NCBI GenBank assembly: GCA_947385775.1 | Contig: CANDMI010000005.1 | Span: 1-64,000, forward strand | DNA length: 64,000 nt | Direction: 5' to 3' | DNA from: an uncultured Eubacterium sp. | Lineage (GTDB): Bacteria > Bacillota > Clostridia > Lachnospirales > Lachnospiraceae | In this document: one piece after another, positions 16,360 to 24,278 of the stretch | Numbering within the stretch: position 1 is the first letter of the stretch | How the letters are laid out: each line of letters starts with the position of its first letter | Position numbers and translations under genes: made by a program | Notes under the pieces: model-generated | Database searches by the model: none | What the model was told of the DNA's origin: nothing | Seen by the model: the letters and a program-made list of their open reading frames with translations, nothing else

Positions 16360-16466
16360 ATAATCAAGCAAAGGGAAATAAAAAATACAAAACATAACAG
16401 CCCGTAAAGTTACCAAAACTGTTATTCATAAAAATATCGATCCCGGAGCAAAATAACAAACATATC

Positions 16467-16604
16467 GTTACAGTTCCGCCTTTGGCTTCACTATAACGAT
16501 ATCCGGCTCATTGGAAATTTGCTTTTGCAAAGAGCCGGATTGCCACACCAAGCTTTATCATACGGACTTTGCAGTAAATGCAAAGTCCTGGGATGAACTG
16601 TAAC
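16467..16604 (+). repeat. GTTACAGTT-bounded three-hairpin repeat in the hsp20 leader
   Basis: The element is bounded by GTTACAGTT (16467-16475) and AACTGTAAC (16596-16604). Inside are ATCCGGCTC/GAGCCGGAT (16501-16509 and 16532-16540) and GGACTTTGCA/TGCAAAGTCC (16564-16573 and 16579-16588), both perfect. The first 60 bp recur on the minus strand at 24010-24070. It lies between the CIRCE promoter and hsp20, so it should be transcribed. Confidence 0.7.
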
Positions 16605-16647
16605 AACATATCAATATATTTTTCATATAAGAATGGAGGAATGACCT

Positions 16648-17091
16648 ATGTTAATGCCTAGTATTTTTGGAGAAAACTTATTTGACGACTTTTTTAATGA
16701 AATGACCCGCCCGGCGAGATCTTTTATGTCTTACAATACACCGACGAGCAATATCATGCGCACCGATGTAAAAGAGCTGGAGCATGGCTATGAGCTGGAT
16801 ATTGACCTTCCGGGTTACAAGAAAGAGGATGTGCAGGCGGAATTAAAGGACGGATATCTTACCATCAGCGCTTCTACGAAAAAGGAAAACGATGAAAAAG
16901 ACACGAACGGGAAATATATCCGCAGGGAGCGCTATGCCGGGACTTGCAGCAGAAGCTTTTATGTAGGGGAAGACACGACGCAGGAGGATATCAAAGCAAA
17001 ATTTGAGGACGGCACATTAAAAATCTCCTTCCCGAAAAAAGAGGCAAAGCCAGCTATCGAAGAAAGCAAATTTATTTCGATTGAAGGCTAA
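16648..17091 (+). CDS. Hsp20/alpha-crystallin small heat-shock protein
   Basis: A 147-residue small heat-shock protein. The N-terminal 'MLMPSIFGENLFDDFFNEMTRP' is followed by an alpha-crystallin domain (about residues 35-140) with 'DIDLPGYKKEDVQAELKDGYLTISA' and the 'RRERYAGTCSRSFYVGED' block; 'FEDGTLKISFPKKEAKP' closes it, where the family usually has the G-x-L motif. It holds unfolded proteins as an ATP-independent chaperone. GGAGG precedes ATG 16648. A perfect CIRCE site at 16318 predicts HrcA control, and an unusually long structured leader separates promoter and gene. Confidence 0.95.
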   Translation: MLMPSIFGENLFDDFFNEMTRPARSFMSYNTPTSNIMRTDVKELEHGYELDIDLPGYKKEDVQAELKDGYLTISASTKKENDEKDTNGKYIRRERYAGTCSRSFYVGEDTTQEDIKAKFEDGTLKISFPKKEAKPAIEESKFISIEG

Positions 17092-17141
17092 CGGATCAAA
17101 GGCTAACGGATTAAAGGTTAACGGATCGAAAGCTAACGCAA
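17086..17141 (+). repeat. 15-bp tandem repeat over the hsp20 stop codon
   Basis: Units GGCTAACGGATCAAA (17086), GGCTAACGGATTAAA (17101), GGTTAACGGATCGAA (17116) and a partial AGCTAACG (17131). The first unit contains the TAA stop of hsp20, so the array looks like a duplication of the gene's last bases. Confidence 0.8.
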
Positions 17142-17162
17142 CCGTTTAAACTGGCAAATCGC

Positions 17163-17202
17163 AAAAATGCTGTAGCATAGTTTCCTATGCTACAGCATTT
17201 TT
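17163..17202. terminator. bidirectional terminator between hsp20 and marR
   Basis: AAATGCTGTAGCATAG and CTATGCTACAGCATTT form a perfect 16-bp stem with a 4-nt loop, with a T run after it and an A run before it. It should end both the hsp20 transcript and the fab operon transcript. Confidence 0.92.
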
Positions 17203-17643
17203 TTAGGAATAAACCTGCCTAAAATAATCCATCAGCCGCTCCAGCGCCCCCCGCAGCACCCGGCTTTCTTCGTCGCTTACATTATCTAAAACAAACGCGA
17301 TCATATCCTGGTGAAAGCGCTCATGGTGCCGGTAGGCATGGACTCCCTTGTCTGTAAGGATGATATTTACAACTCGCTTGTCGTTACGGCTGCGTTCCCT
17401 GCGCACATATCCCTTTTTTTCCAATGCGTCCATAGATTTCGTCAGGGTTCCGGTGGTAACGGCAAGCTTTTTTGCAATCTGTGACATTTTCAAAGGCTCA
17501 TCCAGCCCGATGGCTTCGATTACATGCATGTCGTTGTAGGTAATGTCTGAAAATTCGTCTGTGATCAGCTTTTTTTCTTCCAGCTCCATGATGTATTTAA
17601 AAAAACTGACTAAAAGCCGGTTCAGCGTCTGTTCTGTTTCCAT
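17203..17643 (-). CDS. fabT: MarR-family regulator, FabT-like
   Basis: A 146-residue winged-helix regulator. The DNA-binding part is 'LKMSQIAKKLAVTTGTLTKSMDALEKKGYVRRERSRNDKRVVNIILTDKG', which matches the FabT/FadR-type MarR proteins that sit in fatty-acid gene clusters of Firmicutes. FabT represses fab genes when bound to acyl-ACP. GGAGGGG precedes ATG 17643. It is the last gene of the cluster, rather than near the front as in streptococci, so its own level would follow that of the operon it may repress. Putative FabT-like dyads lie just after the operon promoter (23903-23940). The FabT identity rests on context and family. Confidence 0.8.
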   Translation of the reverse strand: METEQTLNRLLVSFFKYIMELEEKKLITDEFSDITYNDMHVIEAIGLDEPLKMSQIAKKLAVTTGTLTKSMDALEKKGYVRRERSRNDKRVVNIILTDKGVHAYRHHERFHQDMIAFVLDNVSDEESRVLRGALERLMDYFRQVYS

Positions 17644-17657
17644 CTGGCCCCTCCATT

Positions 17658-19415
17658 TTAAAACTTACGGAACCGCTCATACCGCTCCCTGACAAAATCT
17701 TCCCCGCTTTTTCCATGCTGTTTTGACAAATATTCCAGCAAAAGCTTTTTCATATACATCGAAATCGAGCCTACGGTCACTTCGTCGGCGTCCCCGTATT
17801 CCGGGATAATCTCATCGGCTACCCCAAGCTTATATAAATCCTGGGCGGTCATCTTCATGACCCCCGCCGCTTCTTCGGCCCGGCTTCCGTCCTTCCATAA
17901 TATCGAAGCAAAGCCTTCCGGTGAAAGCACGGAATAAACGGCATGTTCCATCATCCATACCTGGTTTCCGGCAGCCAGCGCCAGCGCCCCGCCGCTTCCG
18001 CCCTCCCCGGCCATAATGCAGATTACCGGAATCTTTAATGCGGACATCTCATAGAGGTTTCGGGCGATGGCCTCTCCCTGCCCTTCTTCCTCCGCTTTGA
18101 CCCCGCAATACGCCCCCGGGGTATTGACAAACGTAATGACCGGGCGGTGGAATTTTTCCGCCTGCTTCATCAGGCGCAGCGCCTTTCGATAACCCTCCGG
18201 CGATGGCATCCCAAAATTACAGGTTTTGCATTCTTCCACGGTCTTGCCTTTTTGAACGCCAATGACCGTAACCGGCATTCCATCCAGATAGGCAATGCCC
18301 CCTATAACCGCGGAGTCGTCCCCGGAAAGCCTGTCGCCATGCAGCTCCATAAAATCATCAAATATAGTCCGTATATAATCCATTGTGGAAGGGCGGCTGA
18401 CCTGGCGGGCGGCTTTTACGATCTCCCATGCATTACGCTCCTTTGCCTTGGACATATGCTCCAGGCTCCGTTCATCCGGCCTTACCGCCTCATCCAGCAT
18501 TTTTAAGCTGTCGGCTTCCTGTTTGCGGTGGGTTTTTAAAATCTGCACCAGCGTTTGTTTTAAATCCTTACGCTCCACAACCGCGTCCAAAAACCCGTGT
18601 TCTAACTGGAACTCCGCCCGCTGAAACCCCTCCGGCAGCTTCTCGCCGATGGTCTGCTCAATTACCCTTTGCCCCGCAAACCCGATCAGCGCGCCAGGCT
18701 CCGCTAAAATAATATCCCCAAGCATGGCAAAGCTTGCGGTCACGCCCCCGGTGGTGGGATCGGTGAGCACGGAAACATACAAAAGCCCCGCGTCGCTGTG
18801 CTGCTTTAATGCCGCAGAAGTCTTTGACATCTGCATCAGGGAAATGATGCCCTCCTGCATCCTGGCCCCTCCCGAGCAGCAAAATAATATGACAGGCAGG
18901 CGCATTTTCGTCGCCCGCTCCACCGCGAGCGTAATTTTCTCCCCAGTGGCATGGCCCATGCTGCCCATTAAAAAACGGGCGTCGCAGATTCCGATTACCG
19001 CCGGTTCTCCGCCGATTTTGGCATAGCCGACGGTGACGCTGTCTTTCAGCTTCGTCTTTTCCTGCACTTCGGAAAGCTTTTCGGCATATCCCGGAAATTC
19101 CAAAGGGTCGGTCTGGCCCACGTCTTCAAACCATGGCTCAAACGTCCCGGCATCCGCCGTCATCTTTATCCGGTTTTTGGTACGGACGCGGAAATGGTAG
19201 CCGCATTTGGAGCATACATACTTATTTGCAACCGCCTCCGGCTTTAACAGGGTGGCGCCGCACTTTTTACAGACTACCGCGTCCGGCTTTTCCTGCGCTT
19301 TCGTATCCTCCGAATCTTTTTTTCCAAAAGGGCGCGCATTTTTTTCACCCGCATCCTGGATGATAGGAATATACCTGCGCCGTTTCCATTTTTCCCTAAC
19401 CTTATTCACCCACAT
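17658..19415 (-). CDS. accDA: acetyl-CoA carboxylase carboxyltransferase, AccD-AccA fusion
   Basis: A 585-residue fusion of the beta (AccD) and alpha (AccA) subunits of acetyl-CoA carboxyltransferase, which makes malonyl-CoA. Residues 1-290 are AccD, with a zinc ribbon (Cys49, Cys52, Cys68, Cys71) and '[23 protein letters not shown]'; the rest is AccA, with '[23 protein letters not shown]' and '[35 protein letters not shown]'. In most bacteria these are separate genes; single-chain forms occur in some Clostridia. No accB or accC lies in this window, so biotin carrier and carboxylase must be encoded elsewhere. AGTGGAGAAGAA precedes ATG 19415. Confidence 0.93.
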   Translation of the reverse strand: MWVNKVREKWKRRRYIPIIQDAGEKNARPFGKKDSEDTKAQEKPDAVVCKKCGATLLKPEAVANKYVCSKCGYHFRVRTKNRIKMTADAGTFEPWFEDVGQTDPLEFPGYAEKLSEVQEKTKLKDSVTVGYAKIGGEPAVIGICDARFLMGSMGHATGEKITLAVERATKMRLPVILFCCSGGARMQEGIISLMQMSKTSAALKQHSDAGLLYVSVLTDPTTGGVTASFAMLGDIILAEPGALIGFAGQRVIEQTIGEKLPEGFQRAEFQLEHGFLDAVVERKDLKQTLVQILKTHRKQEADSLKMLDEAVRPDERSLEHMSKAKERNAWEIVKAARQVSRPSTMDYIRTIFDDFMELHGDRLSGDDSAVIGGIAYLDGMPVTVIGVQKGKTVEECKTCNFGMPSPEGYRKALRLMKQAEKFHRPVITFVNTPGAYCGVKAEEEGQGEAIARNLYEMSALKIPVICIMAGEGGSGGALALAAGNQVWMMEHAVYSVLSPEGFASILWKDGSRAEEAAGVMKMTAQDLYKLGVADEIIPEYGDADEVTVGSISMYMKKLLLEYLSKQHGKSGEDFVRERYERFRKF

Positions 19416-19477
19416 CGATTCTTCTCCACTTCTACACCTAAATTCATTTTATTTGGAACTTGGACGAACTGTAACTT

Positions 19478-19927
19478 TTATTTCTCCGGCGTATCCCCAT
19501 CTCCGATCGCAAACATAATCTCCGCCGATGCCGCCAGCTTCCCGTCCACATACGCGCTTCCTTTTCCGATGCCGATCGGCCCTTTCATCTTTACGATCTC
19601 CACATCCAGCTCTAACACATCCCCTGGCAAAACCTTACGTTTGAATTTTGCCGACTGGATGCCTGCAAAATACGCGGTCTTTCCTTTCAACTGCGGCAGG
19701 GAAAGGACCGCCACCGCCCCGGCCTGGGCCATCGCTTCTACGATCAGCACGCCTGGCATAACCGGCTCTTTTGGAAAATGCCCTGCAAAAAACGGTTCGT
19801 TGTAGCTGACGCATTTACGGGCGCGCACCCGCTTGCCAGGCTCCATTTCTTCAACGGTATCCAAAAGCATAAACGGCTGCCTGTGAGGAATAATTTCCAT
19901 AATCTGCGATGCATTTAATAATGGCAT
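19478..19927 (-). CDS. fabZ: 3-hydroxyacyl-ACP dehydratase
   Basis: A 149-residue hot-dog-fold enzyme that dehydrates 3-hydroxyacyl-ACP in the elongation cycle. The catalytic His is in '[27 protein letters not shown]' with the partner Glu in the same block; '[23 protein letters not shown]' at the N-terminus is the FabZ signature. Length matches the family. It is placed between fabF and accDA on the minus strand, with short gaps on both sides, as part of one operon. A word GAACTGTAAC related to the intergenic hairpin family occurs just 3' of it (19464-19473). Confidence 0.94.
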   Translation of the reverse strand: MPLLNASQIMEIIPHRQPFMLLDTVEEMEPGKRVRARKCVSYNEPFFAGHFPKEPVMPGVLIVEAMAQAGAVAVLSLPQLKGKTAYFAGIQSAKFKRKVLPGDVLELDVEIVKMKGPIGIGKGSAYVDGKLAASAEIMFAIGDGDTPEK

Positions 19928-19942
19928 ATCATACCCTCCATT

Positions 19943-21178
19943 TTATAAGTCATACTTTGAAACCACAAGCGAGGCGTTGTGCCCGCCAAATCCAAGGGAA
20001 TCCGTCAACGCGTGGCGAACCTCCTCCTCATATGGCTCCTTGCAGTAATTAAGCCCCAGCTCCTCGTCCGGCGTTGTGTATCCGGCTGTCGCATGGATGA
20101 AGCTTTCCTCGATCGCCTTTACGCAGACAATAAACTCAACCGCGCCTGCCGCGCCAAGCAGATGCCCGATAACCGATTTGGTGGAATTGATGCGCAGCTT
20201 TTCCGCGTGGCTTCCAAAAGCTAAGCGGATCGCCTTTGTTTCAAACAAATCATTATGATGCGTCGCCGTGCCATGGGCGTTGACGTAGGTAATGTCCTCC
20301 GGCTTTAATCCGGCGTCCGCGATCGCGTATTCCATTGATTTCGCCGCACCCGCGCCTTCCCTGTCCGGGGATGTAATGTGGTAAGCGTCCGACGCGCAGC
20401 CATAGCCGGCCAGCTTCGCATAGATATGCGCCCCGCGTTTTTTTGCGTGCTCCAACTCCTCTAAAATAACTACGCCCGCGCCTTCCCCCATGACAAAGCC
20501 GCTGCGGTCTTTATCGAACGGAAGGGAGCAGCGCGCCGGGTCGTCTACCGTAGATAACGCCGTTAAGGTCGTAAACCCGGCGATGCCGATTGGGGTAATG
20601 CTGCTTTCACAGCCCCCCGCCACCATAACGTCCGCGTCCCCGTACTGAATCGTGCGCATCGCTTCCCCGATGCAGTTGGTACCGGTGGCGCAGGCGGTAA
20701 CCGCATTTAAGCTTTTTCCCTTTAACCCAAAGGCGATGGACACATTTCCGGCTGCCATATTGGAAATCATAAGCGGCACCAAAAGCGGGTTTACCCTTGC
20801 AGGCCCCTTTTGCAGCAGCTTTTTATGCTCCCTTTCGATAGCTTCTAAGCCGCCGATGCCGGAACCGATCGAGCAGCCGACCCGGTACGGATCTTCCTTT
20901 TCCATATCCAGCCCCGCGTCCTCTATCGCTTCCTTTGCCGCGGCGATGGCAAACTGGCTGAACCGCTCCATTCGCTTCGCCGATTTAAAATCCATATAAT
21001 TTTTTGCGTCAAAGCCTTTGACTTCCGCCGCTATATGGCATTTGTAGCCTGTCGTGTCAAAGCTTGTAATAGGCCCAAACCCAATTTTTGACTGCCTTAC
21101 GGAATCCCAAAATTCCCCTACGTTTAACCCAACTGGGGTAATCGCCCCCATTCCGGTCACTACCACTGTACGTGCCAT
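19943..21178 (-). CDS. fabF: beta-ketoacyl-ACP synthase II
   Basis: A 411-residue condensing enzyme that extends acyl-ACP with malonyl-ACP. The Cys-His-His triad is visible: Cys in 'AVTACATGTNCIGEA', His in 'VNAHGTATHHND' and His in 'KSVIGHLLGAAG'. The longer frame from 21205 adds nine residues, but AGGAGG lies six bases before ATG 21178, so the shorter start is chosen; the protein then begins 'MARTVVVTGMGAITPVGLN', as is usual. It is in the middle of the fab operon. FabH, the initiating synthase, and ACP are not in the window. Confidence 0.95.
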   Translation of the reverse strand: MARTVVVTGMGAITPVGLNVGEFWDSVRQSKIGFGPITSFDTTGYKCHIAAEVKGFDAKNYMDFKSAKRMERFSQFAIAAAKEAIEDAGLDMEKEDPYRVGCSIGSGIGGLEAIEREHKKLLQKGPARVNPLLVPLMISNMAAGNVSIAFGLKGKSLNAVTACATGTNCIGEAMRTIQYGDADVMVAGGCESSITPIGIAGFTTLTALSTVDDPARCSLPFDKDRSGFVMGEGAGVVILEELEHAKKRGAHIYAKLAGYGCASDAYHITSPDREGAGAAKSMEYAIADAGLKPEDITYVNAHGTATHHNDLFETKAIRLAFGSHAEKLRINSTKSVIGHLLGAAGAVEFIVCVKAIEESFIHATAGYTTPDEELGLNYCKEPYEEEVRHALTDSLGFGGHNASLVVSKYDL

Positions 21179-21212
21179 TTTTATCCTCCTACCTGACATG
21201 CTCATTTACCCG

Positions 21213-21962
21213 CTACATCGCCATTCCGCCGTCTACACAAAGCACCTGCCCGGTAACATAGGAAGCCGCGTCGGATGCAAAAAACAAGACCGCGTCCGCG
21301 ATTTCCTCCGACGAAGCCATCCGCTGAAACGGAATCTGCGCCGACAGGTTCTCTTTTACTTTGTCCGAAAGGCTGCGCGTCATATCCGTGTCCACAAGCC
21401 CCGGAGCTACCGCGTTGACATTGATGCCCCGGGACGCTAATTCTTTTGCCGCACTTTTTGTAAGGCCGATCACTCCCGCCTTGGACGCGCAGTAATTTGC
21501 CTGCCCCGCATTGCCCCGCACGCCGGATATGGACGTGATGTTTACAATCCGGCCGCTTTTTTGCCGCAGCAGATATTTGGACGCATGGCGGATCGTATGA
21601 AACGTCCCTTTTAAATTTGTATTTAATACCGCGTCGTATTCTTCTTCTGACATTTTCATCAATAAATTGTCTCTTGTAATCCCGGCATTGTTGACAATAA
21701 TATCTAAGCTGCCGCTTTTTTTCACAATCTGGTCGATCATTTCCTTACATGCCAAAAAGTCTGACGTATCACATTGCACTGCCTCCGCTTTTCCTGCGGA
21801 TTGTATGATCTCATCGACTGCCTGTATCGCTTTTTCTTTGGAATTACAATAATTTAAATAAACGTATGCGCCGTTTTCCGCCAGCTTTTTTGCCACCGCA
21901 AGGCCGATTCCCCTGCTTGCGCCTGTCACCAGCGCGATTTTATTTTCGATGCCCTTGTACAT
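21213..21962 (-). CDS. fabG: 3-oxoacyl-ACP reductase
   Basis: A 249-residue short-chain dehydrogenase that reduces 3-oxoacyl-ACP with NADPH. The cofactor motif is 'VTGASRGIGLAVAKKL' and the catalytic Ser-Tyr-Lys set is at 'ITSISGVRGNAGQANYCASKAGVIG'; the C-terminal 'DAASYVTGQVLCVDGGMAM' is standard for FabG. It overlaps the end of fabD by 23 bp, with GAGGA within fabD's last codons, so the two are translationally coupled. Confidence 0.95.
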   Translation of the reverse strand: MYKGIENKIALVTGASRGIGLAVAKKLAENGAYVYLNYCNSKEKAIQAVDEIIQSAGKAEAVQCDTSDFLACKEMIDQIVKKSGSLDIIVNNAGITRDNLLMKMSEEEYDAVLNTNLKGTFHTIRHASKYLLRQKSGRIVNITSISGVRGNAGQANYCASKAGVIGLTKSAAKELASRGINVNAVAPGLVDTDMTRSLSDKVKENLSAQIPFQRMASSEEIADAVLFFASDAASYVTGQVLCVDGGMAM

Positions 21963-22863
21963 ATGCGTCTAAATCCTCCGGTTTTTCTATATGATATACG
22001 GTTTTGCTTCGGTCAATTTTTTTCAAAAAGCTGCTTAACGTGCGCCCAGGCCCGATTTCCACAAATTCCTCCGCGCCGTTTTCAATCAGCTTTTCCACAC
22101 TCTGCTGCCAGCGCACCGGGGAGGATATCTGCTTTTGCAAAAGCTCCTTTACCATGGACTTGTCGGTTACAAAATCCGCCGTCACATTGGATACGTATGG
22201 CGCTTCGATGGAATGTATCCGGATTTCCTTTAATTCCTCCGCCAGCTTTTCTCCGGCTTCCTCCAGCATCTTAGAATGGAACGGCCCGCTGACATTTAGC
22301 GGCACGACGCGCTTTGCGCCCGCCTGCTTACATGCTTCCCCCGCAAGCTCTACGGCCTTTTGCTCTCCGGTAATGACGATCTGTCCCGGGCAGTTGTAGT
22401 TTGCAACCGATACGATGCCCTGCGTCTGCCCGCAGGCCGCTTCTACCTTATCCGCATCCAATCCCATAACAGCCGCCATCCCGCCGCCTGTCGGCACCGC
22501 GTCCTGCATCAGAATGCCGCGCTTTCTTATTACTGTAAACGCGTCCTTTGGATCTAACGCTTTCGAAGCGATCAACGCCCCGTACTCCCCAAGGCTAAGC
22601 CCCGCCGTATAATCCGGCTTTAAGCAGCGCTGCTCCATCGCCATAAAAATCGCCGCTTCCACCGTCAGCATCGCAATCTGGGTATATTCCGTCTGGTTGA
22701 TCTTCTCATTTTCCTCAAAGCAAAGCGCCGCAACGTCCAGCCCGGACGCGCTTGACGCAAGATCAAATACCGCCCTGCACACATCCTCTGTTTCATAAAA
22801 TTCTTTGCCCATTCCGACATATTGCGCCCCCTGTCCAGGGAACATATAAACTGTTTTTCCCAT
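21940..22863 (-). CDS. fabD: malonyl-CoA:ACP transacylase
   Basis: A 307-residue transacylase that loads malonyl groups onto ACP. The catalytic Ser lies in 'GLSLGEYGALIAS' (the usual GHSLGE has Leu in place of His, as in many clostridial enzymes) and the catalytic His in 'NVSGPFHSKMLEEAG'. 'MFPGQGAQYVGMGKEFYE' at the N-terminus is a family signature. AAAATGGAGGCGG precedes ATG 22863. It is second in the operon, after fabK. Confidence 0.94.
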   Translation of the reverse strand: MGKTVYMFPGQGAQYVGMGKEFYETEDVCRAVFDLASSASGLDVAALCFEENEKINQTEYTQIAMLTVEAAIFMAMEQRCLKPDYTAGLSLGEYGALIASKALDPKDAFTVIRKRGILMQDAVPTGGGMAAVMGLDADKVEAACGQTQGIVSVANYNCPGQIVITGEQKAVELAGEACKQAGAKRVVPLNVSGPFHSKMLEEAGEKLAEELKEIRIHSIEAPYVSNVTADFVTDKSMVKELLQKQISSPVRWQQSVEKLIENGAEEFVEIGPGRTLSSFLKKIDRSKTVYHIEKPEDLDAYVQGHRK

Positions 22864-22919
22864 AAATCCGCCTCCATTTTATTGCCGCTTCCCCTGCTTT
22901 TTAAGGTATAGCCGCCTAG

Positions 22920-23846
22920 TTAACCTACGCGCATCAGTTTTTCCGCGCCGTTTATAATCTCGTCTATGATTTCTTTACATGTATTTTCCTCATGGATCAG
23001 CCCCGCAATCTGGCCCGCCATTAAGCTGCCGCTTTTTACGTCGCCCTCCATCACTGCACGCCTCAGCGACCCTAAGGTCAGCCGTTCTAATTCTTCAAAG
23101 GCTGCGCCTTCTTTTTCCATTTTTAAATATTCGCGGCTCATAGGATTGCGCAGCACCCGAATCGGATGCCCGGTTGTTCTGCCGGTGACCTCCGAATCGA
23201 TGTCCTTTGCTTTGATTACCCGCTCTTTATAATTCTCATGCACAATGGATTCCTTTGCCGTTAAAAACCGCGTCCCGATCTGAACCGCCTCGGCTCCCAG
23301 CATCCTTGCCGCCGCAAATCCCCTTGCGTCCGCGATGCCGCCTGCCGCTACGACCGGAACCTGCACCGCATCCACTACCTGCGGCACTAAAACCATCGTT
23401 GTAATATCCCCGATATGCCCGCCGGATTCCATTCCTTCTGCTATGATCGCATCCGCGCCCGCGCGCTCCATCATCTTTGCCATTGCCACGCTTGCCACCA
23501 CAGGCATGACCTTAATCCCCGCCTCTTTCCACATCGGCATGTATTTTCCAGGATTCCCGGCCCCAGTGGTGACGGCTTTTATCCCTTCTTCCACAACCAC
23601 TTCCGCTACCTTCGGCGCGTCCGGGCTCATCAGCATGATATTTACGCCAAAGGGCTTATCCGTCAGCTTTTTCGCTTCCTGTATCTGCCTGCGGACTTCC
23701 TGGGGCGGCGCGCTTGCCGCCCCGATAATCCCAAAGCCCCCCGCATTGGATACCGCCGCCGCCAGATGATATTCCCCCGCCCAGGCCATGCCGCCCTGGA
23801 AGATCGGCTGCTCTATTCCTAACAGTTCGGTAATTCTCGTTTTCAT
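22920..23846 (-). CDS. fabK: enoyl-ACP reductase II (FMN)
   Basis: A 308-residue FMN-dependent enoyl-ACP reductase, a TIM-barrel of the nitronate-monooxygenase superfamily. 'GIEQPIFQGGMAWAGEYHLAAAVSNAGGFGIIGAAS', 'AEGMESGGHIGD' and 'VVAAGGIADARGFAAARMLGAEAVQIGTRFL' are diagnostic. FabK performs the last reduction of each elongation cycle in place of FabI and is typically insensitive to triclosan. It is the first gene of the operon, starting about 96 nt after the predicted transcription start; no fabI was seen. Confidence 0.93.
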   Translation of the reverse strand: MKTRITELLGIEQPIFQGGMAWAGEYHLAAAVSNAGGFGIIGAASAPPQEVRRQIQEAKKLTDKPFGVNIMLMSPDAPKVAEVVVEEGIKAVTTGAGNPGKYMPMWKEAGIKVMPVVASVAMAKMMERAGADAIIAEGMESGGHIGDITTMVLVPQVVDAVQVPVVAAGGIADARGFAAARMLGAEAVQIGTRFLTAKESIVHENYKERVIKAKDIDSEVTGRTTGHPIRVLRNPMSREYLKMEKEGAAFEELERLTLGSLRRAVMEGDVKSGSLMAGQIAGLIHEENTCKEIIDEIINGAEKLMRVG

Positions 23847-23902
23847 ACTCTACCTCATTACAATACAATGGCTGCATACTGCATGCAGATTTGATATATA
23901 AC

Positions 23903-23940
23903 TTGATTGTCAAAATGTTTGATAGTCAAATTTCTTGACT
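23903..23940 (-). promoter_or_regulatory. tandem FabT-like dyads
   Basis: Three overlapping or adjacent dyads: TTGATTGTCAA (23903-23913), TTTGATAGTCAAA (23918-23930) and AGTCAAATTTCTTGACT (23924-23940). The first two have the TTTGA-N3-TCAAA shape of FabT sites in streptococci and lactococci. They lie directly downstream of the fab promoter, where a bound repressor would block transcription. Confidence 0.65.
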
Positions 23941-23948
23941 CGCAAATT

Positions 23949-23977
23949 ATCATAATACGGGTGGAAAAATTTGTCAA
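23949..23977 (-). promoter_or_regulatory. sigma-A promoter of the fab operon
   Basis: On the minus strand TTGACA (23977-23972), 17 bp, TATGAT (23954-23949), close to consensus. The start would be near 23942. Confidence 0.85.
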
Positions 23978-24009
23978 GCGGGTTTTTTTATTGACTATAT
24001 AAAAATTTT

Positions 24010-24070
24010 CCTTCGGCAAACTTCTAATGAGCCGAATTCTGTTACAGTGAAGCCGAGGCTAAACTGTAAC
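24010..24070 (-). repeat. GTTACAGTT hairpin repeat, copy in the fabK/SBP gap
   Basis: On the minus strand it begins GTTACAGTTT (24070-24061), continues GCC-CGGCTTCACTGTAAC and then ATTCGGCTCATTAGAA. This matches the first 60 bp of the element at 16467. TGTTACAGT and ACTGTAACA (24040-24048 and 24063-24071 in the plus direction) form a perfect 9-bp stem. The second half of the longer element is missing. Confidence 0.7.
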
Positions 24071-24100
24071 ACGGAAATATCTGTCCGGCTTTTCGTTCTA

Positions 24101-24129
24101 TTGCAACTGCCGACTATCAATGCTATAAT
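24101..24129 (+). promoter_or_regulatory. sigma-A promoter of the SBP-chemoreceptor operon
   Basis: TTGCAA (24101-24106), 17 bp, TATAAT (24124-24129). The start near 24136 leaves a leader of about 140 nt. Confidence 0.8.
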
Positions 24130-24151
24130 ATTTCCAGAAAAATGAGAATCG

Positions 24152-24221
24152 ATATAGATGGAATCTTAATATAGATGGAATCCTAAAAAACGAAGATACG
24201 ATATAAGAAGATACGCTATAA
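24152..24221 (+). repeat. two short tandem duplications in the leader
   Basis: ATATAGATGGAATCTTA/ATATAGATGGAATCCTA (17-bp units) then GAAGATACGATATAA/GAAGATACGCTATAA (15-bp units, 24192-24221). They sit between the promoter and the binding-protein gene. Confidence 0.75.
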
Positions 24222-24278
24222 GATTAGTTCAAAACAGGATTAAATTAAAATCAAAGACAGGATAAGGACGGGTTCACA

